This document shows, one piece after another, positions 11,030-21,544 of a stretch of 64,000 nt of DNA (its first letter is position 1; every line of letters starts with the position of its first letter). The position numbers and the translations under genes were made by a program. Origin of the DNA: Diploptera punctata (lineage: Eukaryota; Arthropoda; Insecta; Blattodea; Blaberidae); contig JASPKZ010007250.1 in assembly GCA_030220185.1 (NCBI GenBank), forward strand, positions 3,979,501-4,043,500. Reading direction: 5' to 3'. A model generated the notes under the pieces. The model made no database searches. It was not told the origin of the DNA and worked only from the letters and a program-made list of their open reading frames with translations.

Positions 11030-11185
11030 TAGTTTTATATATTTTCAGTTTAATATTTTTTAAGAGAAGTTGGAACGACAAGAGTCCCTATAAATGCATT
11101 ATAGCATGCATTTTCAGAATTGAGCCTATGTTAATTTGTTTGTGCATCTCATTTCTGTTTGTAATTGTATTCCAAGGTATTATAT
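11030..11185 (-). pseudogene. LINE-A internal scrap
   Basis: The minus strand carries the LINE-A HKEIKHRLNSGNACYYAL...KLKIYK region in decayed form (ATGCACAAACAAATTAACAT, TATAGCATGC, AATATATAAAACTATT). The preceding 10,781-11,029 and following 11,186-11,572 show no recognised feature. Confidence 0.55.
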
Positions 11186-11580
11186 ACGCTAACATAATTC
11201 CTCTGTACAATAAATTTGCATTGTTCTTTATTTGAATAAAAAAATAATCATAATCCTTCTTGTTTCTAACTTCAGACGTACTTGGGATCAGTTTCCCAAT
11301 TGCTTCTTTTGGCTTATTTAGTATAATCTAGATATGCTGATCACTTGGCTTTCATGACTTTTATAAGGAAATCAGCGTAACTATTCACCATATTCTGCTA
11401 ATTATGGCGTTTAAAAATGACCAGGATTTTTTAATGAGTTTCTTATCGCTAATTGTCCTGACCTACTTGGTGTTGTGCATACGGCGTGTATTTTTTTGTA
11501 AACGGCTGGCATTGCACACATATCTCGTCAGACATTGCTATTGAAGCTATTAAGTGGTTTCAAGTACGGAGTGTAATTAT

Positions 11581-11908
11581 TAGGGCTGAAAAAAGGATTG
11601 GTATCAGGATGGTAACTAATTTCTATACACATTGTTTACAAAATATGTGACTTTGTCGAGCGTCTCCACAGCCTGCTCGGAGCGGAGAGTGTGTATGTTC
11701 AACTCTCCTCAGTAGTAGACCTGTTTACGTGACGTGTGGTTGTATCAGAATGCCGAAACAAAAATTGTGCAAAGATGAGTCCATTCTTACACAAAGCGGA
11801 CTGTACTACAAGTCTGTCCCGAGTAGCGCGTGTCAACGTGCAGTTTGTAAACATAGCGGTCTAAGTACGATACAGCCTAGCCAATAACCAATACTTTTTT
11901 CAGCCCTA
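11581..11908. mobile_element. hAT-like MITE
   Basis: Inverted ends TAGGGCTGAAAAAAG and CTTTTTTCAGCCCTA bracket 328 bp. They are flanked by 8-bp near-identical duplications GTAATTAT (11,573-11,580) and GTTATTAT (11,909-11,916). An 8-bp duplication with NAGGG-type ends is the hAT superfamily hallmark. The interior has no transposase. A short frame from ATGCCGAAACAAAAATTG reaches a stop after about 45 codons and I do not recognise it. The flanking 11,917-12,110 shows nothing. Confidence 0.75.
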
Positions 11909-12111
11909 GTTATTATCCACGAATGATCATAGGCCAATTTATTTTTGTTTTAGAAACACAGTATATTTTATTTCTGTTTATAACAGTATATTTTCTTTTC
12001 TGTTTATATCTGTATATGAATGCTTACGGCAATAACAGGATAAGCCACATATTGTTCTTTCTGAGATGTAAGGATTTTAATGTTACAAAACAATTATAAA
12101 TACTAGTTGAA

Positions 12112-12378
12112 ACGCGGCCAGGTCTGATGAATTTTTAGACTGGAACAATCTAAAGAACAAGTCCTCCGGAAGGGTCCCTAGTTTGAAGATTTTTGAGCTC
12201 GTAAAAGAATCTTAAGCCTGAATAAAAGACCTTCGAGCAAAATTTAACCGACTTTCCTCCATCCAATTAATACCTTAGTTGGTTACTAGGTGCCTCATTG
12301 AGATGACGTATTGACCACATGTCACTCACGACATCTGTACGGTAATAAAAGTAACTAATTCAGATTAGTTAAGAAACC
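12112..12378 (+). mobile_element. SINE-A, diverged copy
   Basis: Lacks most of the head. It starts at GCGGCCAGGTCTGATGAATTT, followed by AACAAGTCCTCCGGAAGGG, TTTTTGAGCTCGTAAAAGA and TGACCACATGTCACTCACGA. An older copy than those at 8 kb. It is followed by a 3' scrap of the 7,680-type LINE (12,379-12,425). Confidence 0.7.
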
Positions 12379-12877
12379 CCAAAGAGATGTGTAAAGATTG
12401 AAAATCTGTATATAAATAAAATATTATTATTATTATTATTATTATTATTAGCTGTGTCAAAACCTGTCATAGGCCAGGATGGGAAAAGGAGAGGGGGAAG
12501 AGTAAGAACCTTATTATAAAAAGTAATCTGTTAGGGCTCTTGCTTAAGGTTACAAGTACTGCTACAATACAGTTGGGCTTCGGTTCATCAAGTGCTAAAG
12601 GAAGATAATGTACATTAAAATTCTTCTAGTCCTCCAGGTTGTCGGTTATAGCGATAGACCAGCTCAGTGTCGTACAGAAAATGTAAAATGCTAAAAATAC
12701 CTGTGGGTATTGAAAATTACGCGGTAAATTTACGACAAATGCAGCGAAAAAGAACTGCGAATAGAATGGTGCGATGCATTGGAATTTTTAGGAATAAAAT
12801 TTATTAATGTTGAAGGAACAACTACTGTAGTGTAGAAGGATTCCTAATAGAATATTTTTGTTATTAATATTATTTAG

Positions 12878-13192
12878 GCGAAATCCATGGCTGTGGTCTC
12901 TAGGTAGCGTGCTGGTTTGTCACGTAGCGGACCCGGGTCCGATTCCCAGTCGGGACAAGCTTTCTGAGCGAGGTTTTTCCGGGGATTTTCCTCACCTCTA
13001 AGACAAATATCAGGAAGCTTTGACGCCCAAAAGGTCCCCTAACATCATTTGATCATCATTATAATCATTTGCCGGTGTGGAAAGCAACAGGAAGCTACCA
13101 CACCTATAATTTTCTAGCGAAGCTGCAAGCATAGCATGAAAATTGTAATGAAGGACCTGTCCTCGGGCAGAACCCTATGAAATAGAATAGAA
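12878..13192 (+). mobile_element. SINE-C copy in unit U copy 3
   Basis: Same position as the SINE-C in copy 2 and so inherited from their common ancestor. It keeps a piece missing from copy 2 (CAGGAAGCTACCACACC). Confidence 0.85.
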
Positions 13193-13422
13193 TTTAGGAA
13201 AAATGTATACATAAATCATAATTTATTAATATTTTTATGTAACGTTTCAAGAAATTATCCTCTATTCCTCGTTTCCTTAGTAACCCCTTAAATACAAATG
13301 TGTTTTCTTTTCAGTCCGACACAAAAGTATAAAATAACTTGTTCAACAATAACACAACCGTCCCATCTCCTACGCGCTTCTATTTCTACAGATTCTGACA
13401 TCGGCCACGCTTCAAATGCGTA

Positions 13423-13670
13423 CCGACTCTGAGCGATCAAAATGCCATCACTTGACACACACTAAATTCAATGGCAGCCTGATATGGAAGCGATAGTGAT
13501 AGGGTCGTAGCTGTATAGATGTAGGTTAGAAAATGGGTAGGTAGGACAGTTAAATGATAGATGGGGATGGGGCACCCTCTGAGGACTGCAACCTTGACGT
13601 GGTAGGAGGGCTTAAGTATCTATTTGGTCTTAAATTTTCAGATCAAATAGATCAAACTAATAGCAGTCCA
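13423..13670 (+). repeat. Near-invariant core of unit U, copy 3
   Basis: Matches the cores of copies 1 and 2 with one missing base (CACCCTCTGAGG). In the terminal hairpin the loop is lengthened (TTTTC) while the stem arms stay paired. Confidence 0.8.
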
Positions 13671-14429
13671 GGACAATCAAAATTGGTAAATTCCTTTAAA
13701 AAATTCTATCTTCAACACTGTTTGTAATAAGAATTTTAACTAATTTCGTATTTATTACCAAGTTCGAAACAAACAAAAATGTTCACTTATTTGCATTTAT
13801 TTAGCGTAAAAGTTGTATGTTACCTTTTTATATTTCATTATCCTAATTTACGTGTATTAACATGTTATAAATGTGTAAATTTCTAATAAATATGATATTA
13901 TAGGCCTAGTACTTAGATCATGATTAAACATAATCGAATTGTACAACCTAAATAAATTCCAGTTACGAAATCATATAGATACAATGAATTAACTGTGGAA
14001 TTTTGATTTATATTTTGTACGTACACAATTAATTAGCTAATACAAATGCATTAATTTTAAACTATTTTAAATAATTATATTCAATATTTTTCTTTTTTAA
14101 GAATTTATGAAATTTGATTTAGTTTCCATGGAAATGAAACAATGTAACTTAACAATATAGGCAAATTTGTAGTAATTTTAACATGTTTAATGAATTATTT
14201 TTTAATGGAATTAAATTTCGTTGTTTCAACTCTTCATAAATAATTTAAATCATTTTCCACAAAAACTTAATTCTCAAATACTCAAAATATTTTCTGCTTC
14301 TTTATAGTACGAGTCAATGTATCGTATGCATGTAAAATAAAAGGAAGAAAACAGTTTAATATACTTTCAGTTGAACTTTTTGAGAGAAGTTAGAACGACT
14401 AGAGTTCATATAATACATCCACCCTTTAG

Positions 14430-14728
14430 TAATCCTGCCCGAGGGCAGGTCTTTCACTGCAATCATAGCATTTTCATGTTATGCTTTGTAGTTATACTAG
14501 GGAGTTATAGTGGTGGTTGATTCCCGTTGTATTTCACACTGGTGAAGGATGATGATGACGGCCGGATGATTTTCGGGGATCCTTGGGCCCTAAGGTTCCA
14601 CATTTGCCTTACAGGTGAGGAAAAACCCCTAAAAAACCTCACCCAGGAGCCTGTCCCGACGGGGAATTGAACCCGGGCCCGCTGCGTGACAAGGCAGCAC
14701 TCTATCTCGAGACCACAACGGTGGATAT
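14430..14728 (-). mobile_element. SINE-C copy, antisense
   Basis: The minus strand starts at the GTTGTGGTCTCGAGATAGAG-like head. The B box reads as GGGTTCAATTC, and the element ends at the CTGCCCTCGGGCAGG end. It lies between a LINE-A scrap and the LINE-A 3' end. Confidence 0.8.
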
Positions 14729-14732
14729 GTAA

Positions 14733-15527
14733 TACTTACTTACTTACTCACTGGCACTATCGAACCCGTAAGTTCATGGCCGCGCGGACATAAGCTCTCC
14801 ATACATCCCTATCCTGAGCTAATGCTTTCCAATCATCCCCTGTATAATCACTTCCCTCAAATCATAGTTAATGTTATTTTCCCACCTCATTCTTGGTCTA
14901 CCAACTGGGCGTTTTCCCTCTGGATTTCCTACAAGAACCATCCATGCAAGTCTTTCATTTCCCATACGTGCAATATGTCCTGCCCATCGCAGTCTACGAG
15001 ACTTAACTGTTCTTATTATATCCGGCTTCCCATAAAGACCATGCAGTTCATTGTTATGTAGTCTTCTCCATTCACCTGTCTGTTATCTCTCTTTGGTCCA
15101 AAAATGTTCCTAAGTACTTTATTCTCAAATACTTGTAATGCCCTTTCCTCGCTTAAAGTAAGAGTCCACATACTAGTAAATATTTCCAGAATTGAGCCTG
15201 TGTCTAATTTATTTGTGCATCTCATACCTATTTGTAATTATTGTTCCTAGATTTTTGAAATCAGCCACTTCCTCAAAATTTCCCTCATTTGTCATTATCT
15301 GTCCATATCCACTACATAATTTATTCCTATTTGTGACCATATGCTTAGTTTTATTGATGCTAACTTTCAATCCCAATTTCTTAGTTTACATAGAGTGTGC
15401 GAGTTGGCCCTTAGTATCTCCTCGCTATCGCCTACTAATAGTAGGCCTACACCATCAGCAAAAAAACCAACAGCATATTAAAACCATTAGGCTCTCTTCA
15501 TCCTCTAAAGATTTGGAGGAATGCTCT
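14733..15527 (-). pseudogene. LINE-A, 3' half with internal deletion
   Basis: The minus strand reads from the RT fingers/palm side to the 3' end with a (TAAG)n tail next to the SINE. Compared with the copy at 45,954 it has an internal deletion where KLKIYKTIILPVILYG should be (joined at about 15,175). It retains GNERRA, RPRMRWEN and AAMNL. The 5' side reaches the SLENEEG region with scrambled bases. Pseudogene. Confidence 0.8.
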
Positions 15528-16590
15528 AGGCAATTTACCTTTTACTTAATTCACATTAAAAGGGAACCAGCAGTAGATGCAACCTATTTTCGGTCCTTTC
15601 GCGCCTAGTTTTGAATTACGACGCTAATTACCTCAGCTGTTAAAGAGCGTCGTTATATAAAATAAAATAGGCAACATACTGTGAAGCGTCCGTTCTCTTA
15701 AACGAATCCAATGATTTATCACAGCTTAATGTTCAAACGGAATTGGAGTCGCCACGAACCTACAAAAAGTGACAAGAATCCTTTCTTTCTCAGAAAGACT
15801 AAAATATTTGGAGACAGAATGATGAATAGCATGGTTCATTGTCCATGAAGACGCGGCACATTTTTAACCCTCACCCTGTATCTATATAAAACATCATCTT
15901 GAACCCAAGTGCTGCAATTTGTCCAGTGGTCTGTTTTTTCTAACCCTTAACGTCTTCCCTCTTTCTCTTAGCCGAGCCCACGGGAACTACATCCCCACTC
16001 TCCTTCAGTTTTCATCTCGGTGAAGCATGTCGGGATTTGCCAGAAACCCCCTCGGCGCTCTCCCTGCGGTCTGCCGATAAATCACCTGTAGCCCAACCCT
16101 CTTGCCCCTCTGCGGCCATCAAGTGTCTTACGAATTAGGCATTTTCTCGTGTTTTCCTCTAAATGATACCTCCCACAACCCACCCTCGTCTTTCACATTG
16201 CAGTACGCTTTTCTGCAACTCTTGTTATTTCTTCTTCCACACATTAATCACTCAGGTAAACTTGCTTTCATCAGAATTTTTGTTTTTACAAAGTACCTCT
16301 TCAAGGGAGCAACTCAGTGATGTATGCAAACTTACATTTGAAGCATTTTTCTTTCAGTGTCAGATAAGGACACATAATTTTTACTGTAGATATATGGTTT
16401 TGAAAAAGCCACAAGAAAATTTCATACGTAAATTTACAGCTAAATAACTCACTGGCAACTTGTGTCTACGTTAATTTTGGCCTTCCTCTTTTAATTCTAT
16501 CGGTCATAAATCTTCTTCGGTAAGCTGTCTTACATAATCCTTCTCATGTGCCAAAACCTTATTAATTGTTTTCTTTAGACTATTTAACTC
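15528..16590. other. Unassigned region with a GC-richer, C-rich patch
   Basis: No repeat relationship found within the window. The patch at about 15,930-16,150 (GAGCCCACGGGAACTACATC, CCCTCGGCGCTCTCCCTGCG) is compositionally different from its AT-rich surroundings. Open frames through it have no motif I recognise. At 16,460-16,560 the minus strand has a possible LINE tail (RGRPKLT-like). Confidence 0.3.
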
Positions 16591-17310
16591 ATGCTCCAAA
16601 TGGGAGTCAATGACCAATCACATTTCAATGACTTTTTATTTACAACTAATCAAGTCGTGTTTCGCCTCGAATTTATCAACTGAAGTATATCATATTAAAG
16701 AAAGCTACTCCTTTTCAACATTCTGAATAGGTCATAGCATTATTTTGCAATGACTGACCCCCTTAAGAAATACGGCTACCAGATTGTACATATAGTACAT
16801 GAATGTCAGCAGATAGTGTATGCGGGAGATAATATTAAAACATTTGTAGTAATTGATTATACCACAAAAAACACTGTTTGCATTTTCTTAAACGAATTAT
16901 TTTCAGGAAATGACGTTGCAGAAAAATATAATTGACATATTTACATCATAGGACATCAAAAATTAATTAATACCTATAATGTTGGTTATAAATTTTTCCA
17001 CTAGGGTGCATTCTTACAATATTGCGATCCTTTGGCAATAAATAATATGATCTGGTTGCAGTGATGGGCAAAAGAAGCAAATAAAGCGTCCCAATCGTTT
17101 CTCATTTTTTTTAAACATCGACGTTTACATTAAACATATAAATATTTTAAAATAACTATAGTTAAATAATGATTTGTGAGTAAACAGCTTAATTTTATTC
17201 GTTAAATAGTCCCAACAAATGCCACTCTTGATTTCCAAATTCTCTAGATAAATTGGAGATCACTCGTGACATTACTTATGATAATTTCTACTAAGGATTC
17301 ATATTTTATC
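16590..17310 (-). repeat. Repeat family G, copy 2
   Basis: Antisense match to 49,353-50,320: ACCAATCACA, TTTACAACTAATCA, CCTTTTCAACATTCTGAATA, GACTGACCC, ATACGGCTACCAGATTGTA, AACACTGTTTGCATTTTCTTA, TGCATTCTTACAATATTGCG, AACTATAGTTAAATAATGAT and CGTTAAATAGTCCCAACAAAT. It has one arm of the inverted repeat seen at 49.35 kb, not both. A 61-codon frame at 16,750 is part of the repeat and is not conserved in the other copies. Confidence 0.7.
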
Positions 17311-17409
17311 TTACAACCATATTTATTATTTCCTCTCCTCTTGACATCCTTGATGATCATCTACAGAAGATGTGTGGAAGTAAACTTATTAATTATTTGC
17401 TAATTTTGA

Positions 17410-18130
17410 ATTCAATCGAGCGAGTTATCTCAGATCAAAAGTGATGGCCTTCAATGGATAATACACAAAACGATCGAAAACTGTAATTAAAGAAAATACA
17501 ATAGAACGAGTCACTAACTTTAAATATCTACGATGTGACATTTAATACCTATAATATAGATGAATATTTACAAAACAAGTAAAACAATTTTCGACATATT
17601 TGGGGAACAATTAGAGACGGATCTTGAAAAATAAAACAAGATACCTTATTTAAAAGCAAATTAATATAAAAAAACAAAAATAAGGTTATACAAAACACTC
17701 ATTTAACCAATAGATACATTTGCTAGTAAATCTTGGGTCTTAAAAGAAATAATAAAACAGAAATTATTAATTTTTGAAAGGAAAATTCTAAGACGAATAT
17801 TTGGACCAACTATTGGAGAATAAAAACAGATAACGAACTAAATAAATTAATACAATTCAGAATATAGTAAACCATATAAGATCACTCAGAATGAGCTGGC
17901 TTGGATATTTCATCAGAATTGATGATCAGAGATTGGTCAAGAAACTCTGTAGATAGAAACCTATAGAATTCAGAGCAGTTGGAAGACCGAAGATCAGATG
18001 GGAGGATGACACAATGAACGATCTAAAGAAAATGAAAGTGACTAACTTGAATATGGCAAGAGACAGGTTGGCATGGAGGAGAATTGTTGAGAAGGCCAAA
18101 ACTTTCACCTTTGAAGTTGTCGCGCCTTAG
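17410..18130 (+). pseudogene. Highly degenerate LINE
   Basis: Frames interrupted by many stops spell KSKVMAFNG, VTNFKYL, SLRMSWLGYFIRI, AVGRPKIRWEDDTMNDLKK and MARDRLAWRRI, in the order expected for the palm end, thumb and GRPxxRW tail of a LINE ORF. The family differs from LINE-A and LINE-B. It ends at GATGATGATG. Confidence 0.7.
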
Positions 18131-18565
18131 GATGATGATGAAACCTGGACGCTCAATAGATTTGAGTAAACGAGAAGTCTGTTATGCAGGAACTGCGTAA
18201 ACTAAGCGAAATCCTCAGCATTTGAAATATGGTCCTATTATGTTTGCTTTACAGAATATATTTATTTTGTTAAATTCAGTGTTGCTTTACAGAATATATA
18301 TTTATTTTGTTAATTTGAGCCCTGATCTTCCCGCTTTAGGGACTTATCCAATGCTCTTTTCGGGTTAATTTCAATTAAGTTGTGAAAGTTTTAAATGTAA
18401 GTTAATGTTTGTGATTTATATATATGCGTGTGTGTCTGGACATGTAGAGGAAAGTTTAAAGTCAGAGAAAAGTTGAGAAAAATTGGAAACGTCTTGGGTG
18501 TTTAGAATTTTAGAAATTTTAAGGATTTTTAATGCTCAGGGGGATGAGAAAACCAAGAAAAAAGC

Positions 18566-18629
<64 letters not shown>

Positions 18630-19540
18630 TTTGGATAGTGTTTAAATTTATATAAGGAATTGTAAATTGTCATTTGTTCTATTTTAATTTCTGATGCCAG
18701 CTTATGCAAATGTGCCGGACCGCAGTGAAAACGAATTGTGCGTAACCGGAATTTATTACCATACTGCGAGGAAATAGTATACTATGATTACATGCTTACA
18801 AGTACTGTGCAACTTAACTATAGACTGAAACAGAGGCAGTACGTTAATTAGGCATACTTCTCGACCTTAACAGTTGACATAGCCAACGTAATTTTTCACT
18901 TTAGTGCTAAACAACAGGTGAATTATTATAGTATGAATGTAGAGCTATAGGTTTATAGCATGTACCAACTGTCAGAAGAAGCAGACTATATCATGTATAC
19001 AGAGCAATAGGTATCATTAGCTTTCCGTCTATCTTCACATTGCGTGAGCCAGTCTTCACACTTAGTACAAAAAAAAACTAAATTCTTTTGTTCGTAACTT
19101 CATATCTGGTACTAATTCTCCGCACTCTAGTTGTTACCTGTTTGCAGATTGTCGTGTAATTTGCTACAACTTAAATTAATATCTACCGATTTATTTTTCC
19201 ATTAAATTATTAATATAATCAGTTTAATTTAAACTAATGTATCTTATAGGAAACATTGCCAATTTAAGATTTAATTAAACTGTATGGTATACATTGCTAC
19301 GTAGCAAATATATCGGTTATAATCAAGTTTTAATTCCGGGTTTCAGCTAAACCACCACTTACAGTGGTCGGATTTATCTGATGTTTAGAGAATACATTAC
19401 TCGATTTATTTTACTAGCAAATGCAAAGTTTAGTTGTGAAACATAAAAAGTCATTACTTAATATAATTCTTCATCTTTCATTCTTATACACGGGTCTATA
19501 TATTTTATGCAAAATCTATATTTCCCACGTCCTTAGCAAA
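18131..19540. other. Unassigned AT-rich region with (TA)n at 18,571-18,625
   Basis: Contains an imperfect direct duplication CAGAATATATTTATTTTGTTAA (about 18,250-18,316) and a 55-bp TA run. Nothing else recognised; no coding potential apart from short frames. Confidence 0.35.
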
Positions 19541-19544
19541 TTTC

Positions 19545-19625
19545 CTATTTCAGCTGTCAGGGTTCAAGATTCAGATCCATACAGAGCTATTTGTCTTATT
19601 ACTGTTTTATACAGACGTACTTTGT
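19545..19625 (-). pseudogene. LINE scrap
   Basis: The minus strand encodes KVRLYKTVIRQIALYGSES followed by TLTAEI, the thumb block of a LINE RT. It ends exactly where the Helitron-like element begins. Confidence 0.6.
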
Positions 19626-19628
19626 CTG

Positions 19629-19669
<41 letters not shown>

Positions 19670-20070
19670 ATATAAAAAATGAATGTATCTTTGTTTGTTC
19701 GTATTTTATGCGATGCCATACCGTTCATCCGATTGTGATAGGGCTTTTAGCAAAATATTTAGGAGTTTCCAGGAATGTTGGCTATAATACAGTTGTAATA
19801 CTCAACACCTTCACCCTTAAAAATCATCCTTTGTAGTGAAAAATGTGAAAGTCGGTTTTTCGACGCTTAAATGGCTTTCACTGCCTAAATCAAACAAATA
19901 CACAAAATTAATGTACACAGAATTAAATTTCTCAAAAAACTACAAAAAGTCCGGGAACAGCATATATGTATACTTTACGATTAACTCACAATAACGAATT
20001 TTATCTTTTTAGCTTATTTATGCCAAGAAGATTCCCGGGCAACGCCGGGTAATCAGCACGGGGTATCTAA
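19625..20070 (+). mobile_element. Helitron-like non-autonomous element
   Basis: Starts TCTGATTATATATATA and continues AATGAATGTATCTTTGTTTG, a typical non-autonomous Helitron 5' region. The 3' part has the hairpin CCCGGGCAACGCCGGG followed by TAATCAGC, where a CTAGT-like end would be expected but ACGGG is found. The interior aligns with the antisense element at 42,421-44,127 (CACCCTTAAAA, TTTGTAGTGAAAA, ATTAATGTACACAGAATT, GATTAACTCACAATAACG, ATGCCAAGAAGAT). No Rep/helicase. The family call rests on the terminal pattern. Confidence 0.6.
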
Positions 20071-20107
20071 AAATTATTACGATATAAATTTTTCCTTTCA
20101 CTTATTC

Positions 20108-20455
20108 CGATCCGATTGAGGGTCTTTCCACTTTTCAGCGGTTGCCCTTTTACCAGCCGGCTGCTGGCCCTTCACATCCACATGTGTCAATCACAGAGGT
20201 AGATGATCAACGGCCAGTGTAGGGGTGACATGTGGTTAGCATGTCGAGTCCCCAGCCGTTATAGCTGATTCCTCAACCTGGAGCCGCTACTTATTGTAGC
20301 TACCCAATTGCCTCACGATGCTGGGTGGGCACCGGTCCCATACTGACCGAAATACCATGAGAAAATTTCTTCCCCCATGGAGACTCGAACCAGCGCAAGT
20401 CCCGTAGCTCTGCGCCAAGACTTCCTACCTTAACCGCTCGTCTACGGCGCGGCAA
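20108..20455 (-). mobile_element. SINE-B copy with 14-bp TSD
   Basis: Flanked by exact duplications CCTTTCACTTATTC (20,094-20,107 and 20,456-20,469). The minus strand starts CCGCGCCGTAGACGAGCGGT (A-box region) with B box GGTTCGAGTCTCC. It continues AATTTTCTCATGGTATTTCG, GGACCGGTGCCCACCCAGCA and GGCCAGCAGCCGGCTGG, and ends at ACCCTCAATCGG. The head resembles a class II (Ser/Leu-type) tRNA. Inserted close to the 3' end of the Helitron-like element. Confidence 0.9.
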
Positions 20456-20537
20456 CCTTTCACTTATTCAATTAAACATAAAAACACACTAATTTTAATT
20501 TATGTAGGCGTAGTAGAGGCATGTCGGTTATTAGTTA

Positions 20538-20538
<1 letters not shown>

Positions 20539-20578
<40 letters not shown>
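20539..20578. repeat. (TA)n microsatellite
   Basis: Perfect TA run next to the palindromic tRNA-like element; a second run lies at 20,842-20,866 on its other side. Confidence 0.95.
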
Positions 20579-20582
<4 letters not shown>

Positions 20583-20620
20583 ATAACCAAATGTTTGACA
20601 TTGAGCAATGTAAGCTTAAT

Positions 20621-20844
20621 ATGGCATGATAAGAAAAATAAATACTCGGACGGGACTTGAACCCGGACCTCTGGATTTATATGCCAGTACGCTACCAATT
20701 ACGCTACCGAGCAAGTCTAGTACAAACATTCATTTTTTTTGTACTAGATTTGCTCGGTAGCGTAATCGGTAGGGCACTGGGATATAAATCCAGAGGTCCT
20801 GGTTCAAGTCCCGTCCGAGCATTTATTTTTCTTATCATGTCATA
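20621..20844. repeat. Palindrome made of two inverted tRNA-Tyr-like sequences
   Basis: Left arm 20,621-20,723 and right arm 20,741-20,844 are inverted copies separated by 17 bp. Each holds a 71-nt tRNA-like fold (20,643-20,713 minus, 20,751-20,821 plus). Features: 7-bp acceptor TGCTCGG/CCGAGCA, a short D stem, anticodon loop ATATAAA giving anticodon AUA (Tyr), and T loop TTCAAGT. The arms share identical non-tRNA extensions (ATAAGAAAAATAAAT), so the copied unit is longer than a tRNA. The anticodon and weak D arm argue against functional tRNA genes. Confidence 0.8.
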
Positions 20845-21044
20845 TATATATATATATATATATATAACAATCTTATTCAGTATGTGTTTGATTTCGTAAT
20901 AATATTTCCTTGTTGCTGCCAGTCTTGTTTTAATTTTTGATTAAATATTATCACGAGTTATTAATGTGTCCGAGGATATTTAAAATTCCTTATTTCTTTC
21001 TTTCTTCACACTATTCTTCCCTCATTATTCTAATGCATGTACCT

Positions 21045-21155
21045 TGAGCATTTATATCTTTTCTATTTATCACATACTTTGTCTTAACATTATTTATGTT
21101 TAGACCTATGTCATTTGCCACCTCTATGATATCAGCTAATGTTCGTTTACATATG
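21045..21155 (-). pseudogene. LINE scrap (palm end)
   Basis: The minus strand encodes TLADIIEVANDIGLNINNVK followed by TKYVINRKD, the region just after the YADD motif in LINE RTs. Open across ~33 codons but isolated. Confidence 0.65.
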
Positions 21156-21167
21156 TAGCGCACGTTT

Positions 21168-21378
21168 AAAAATAATTTTAATTTCCAACACGCTTGGGAT
21201 AAATAACTTTACCATCAAAAGCGTGGGATGCTCTTTATAAATTAATATATTTGATAATAAACAGATATTGGTAAAAGTAAAGTCTCTAAGAAGAAAATAT
21301 AAAAATCATAAAAAGCACCCCACGCTTTTGATGGTAAAATTATTTATCCCGAGCGTGTTGGAAATTAAAATTATTTTT
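21168..21378. repeat. Foldback element (inverted repeat, ~72-bp arms)
   Basis: Left arm 21,168-21,239 and right arm 21,306-21,378 are inverted copies with few mismatches (AATTTCCAACACGCTTGGGA against TCCCGAGCGTGTTGGAAATT). The AT-rich spacer is ~66 bp. No TSD or ORF found. Probably a MITE. Confidence 0.75.
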
Positions 21379-21544
21379 CATTTTTTTAGTTCGGTTTTCT
21401 AATAAAGCGTGTTGTTTTAGTTTTTTAAAACTATTATTTATTTTTTATTTTTTAGTTTTAATATTTTACAGAATAAGATAAAAATGTAAATATCTTTAAA
21501 TTCGATACTATTGTAGTATGAGCTGAAAGTAATACTCTTCTAAA

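Larger units (their letters stand above)
12451..14330 (+). repeat. Unit U, copy 3
   Basis: Begins AGCTGTGTCAAAACCTGTC after an (ATT)n run. It is collinear with copies 1 and 2, including the SINE-C insertion shared with copy 2. It ends near the common block GTACGAGTCAATGT (14,308-14,321), after which a decayed antisense LINE-A scrap follows, as in copy 2. Confidence 0.75.

Noticed and set aside
2873..14330. Unit U as an LTR retrotransposon with three LTRs
   Set aside because: The copies lack TG...CA ends, a primer-binding site or any gag/pol trace between them.
16750..16935. Possible small gene of 61 codons
   Set aside because: It lies within repeat family G and the frame is not kept in the copies at 5,990 and 49,990.
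19625..20070. LTR or TIR transposon
   Set aside because: No terminal repeats or TSD seen; the 5' TC and 3' GC-rich hairpin fit Helitron better, although the final CTRR is missing.
20751..20821. Functional tRNA-Tyr gene
   Set aside because: The acceptor and T arm fold well, but the anticodon would be AUA, the D stem is weak, and the sequence is inside a palindromic repeat with shared flanks.
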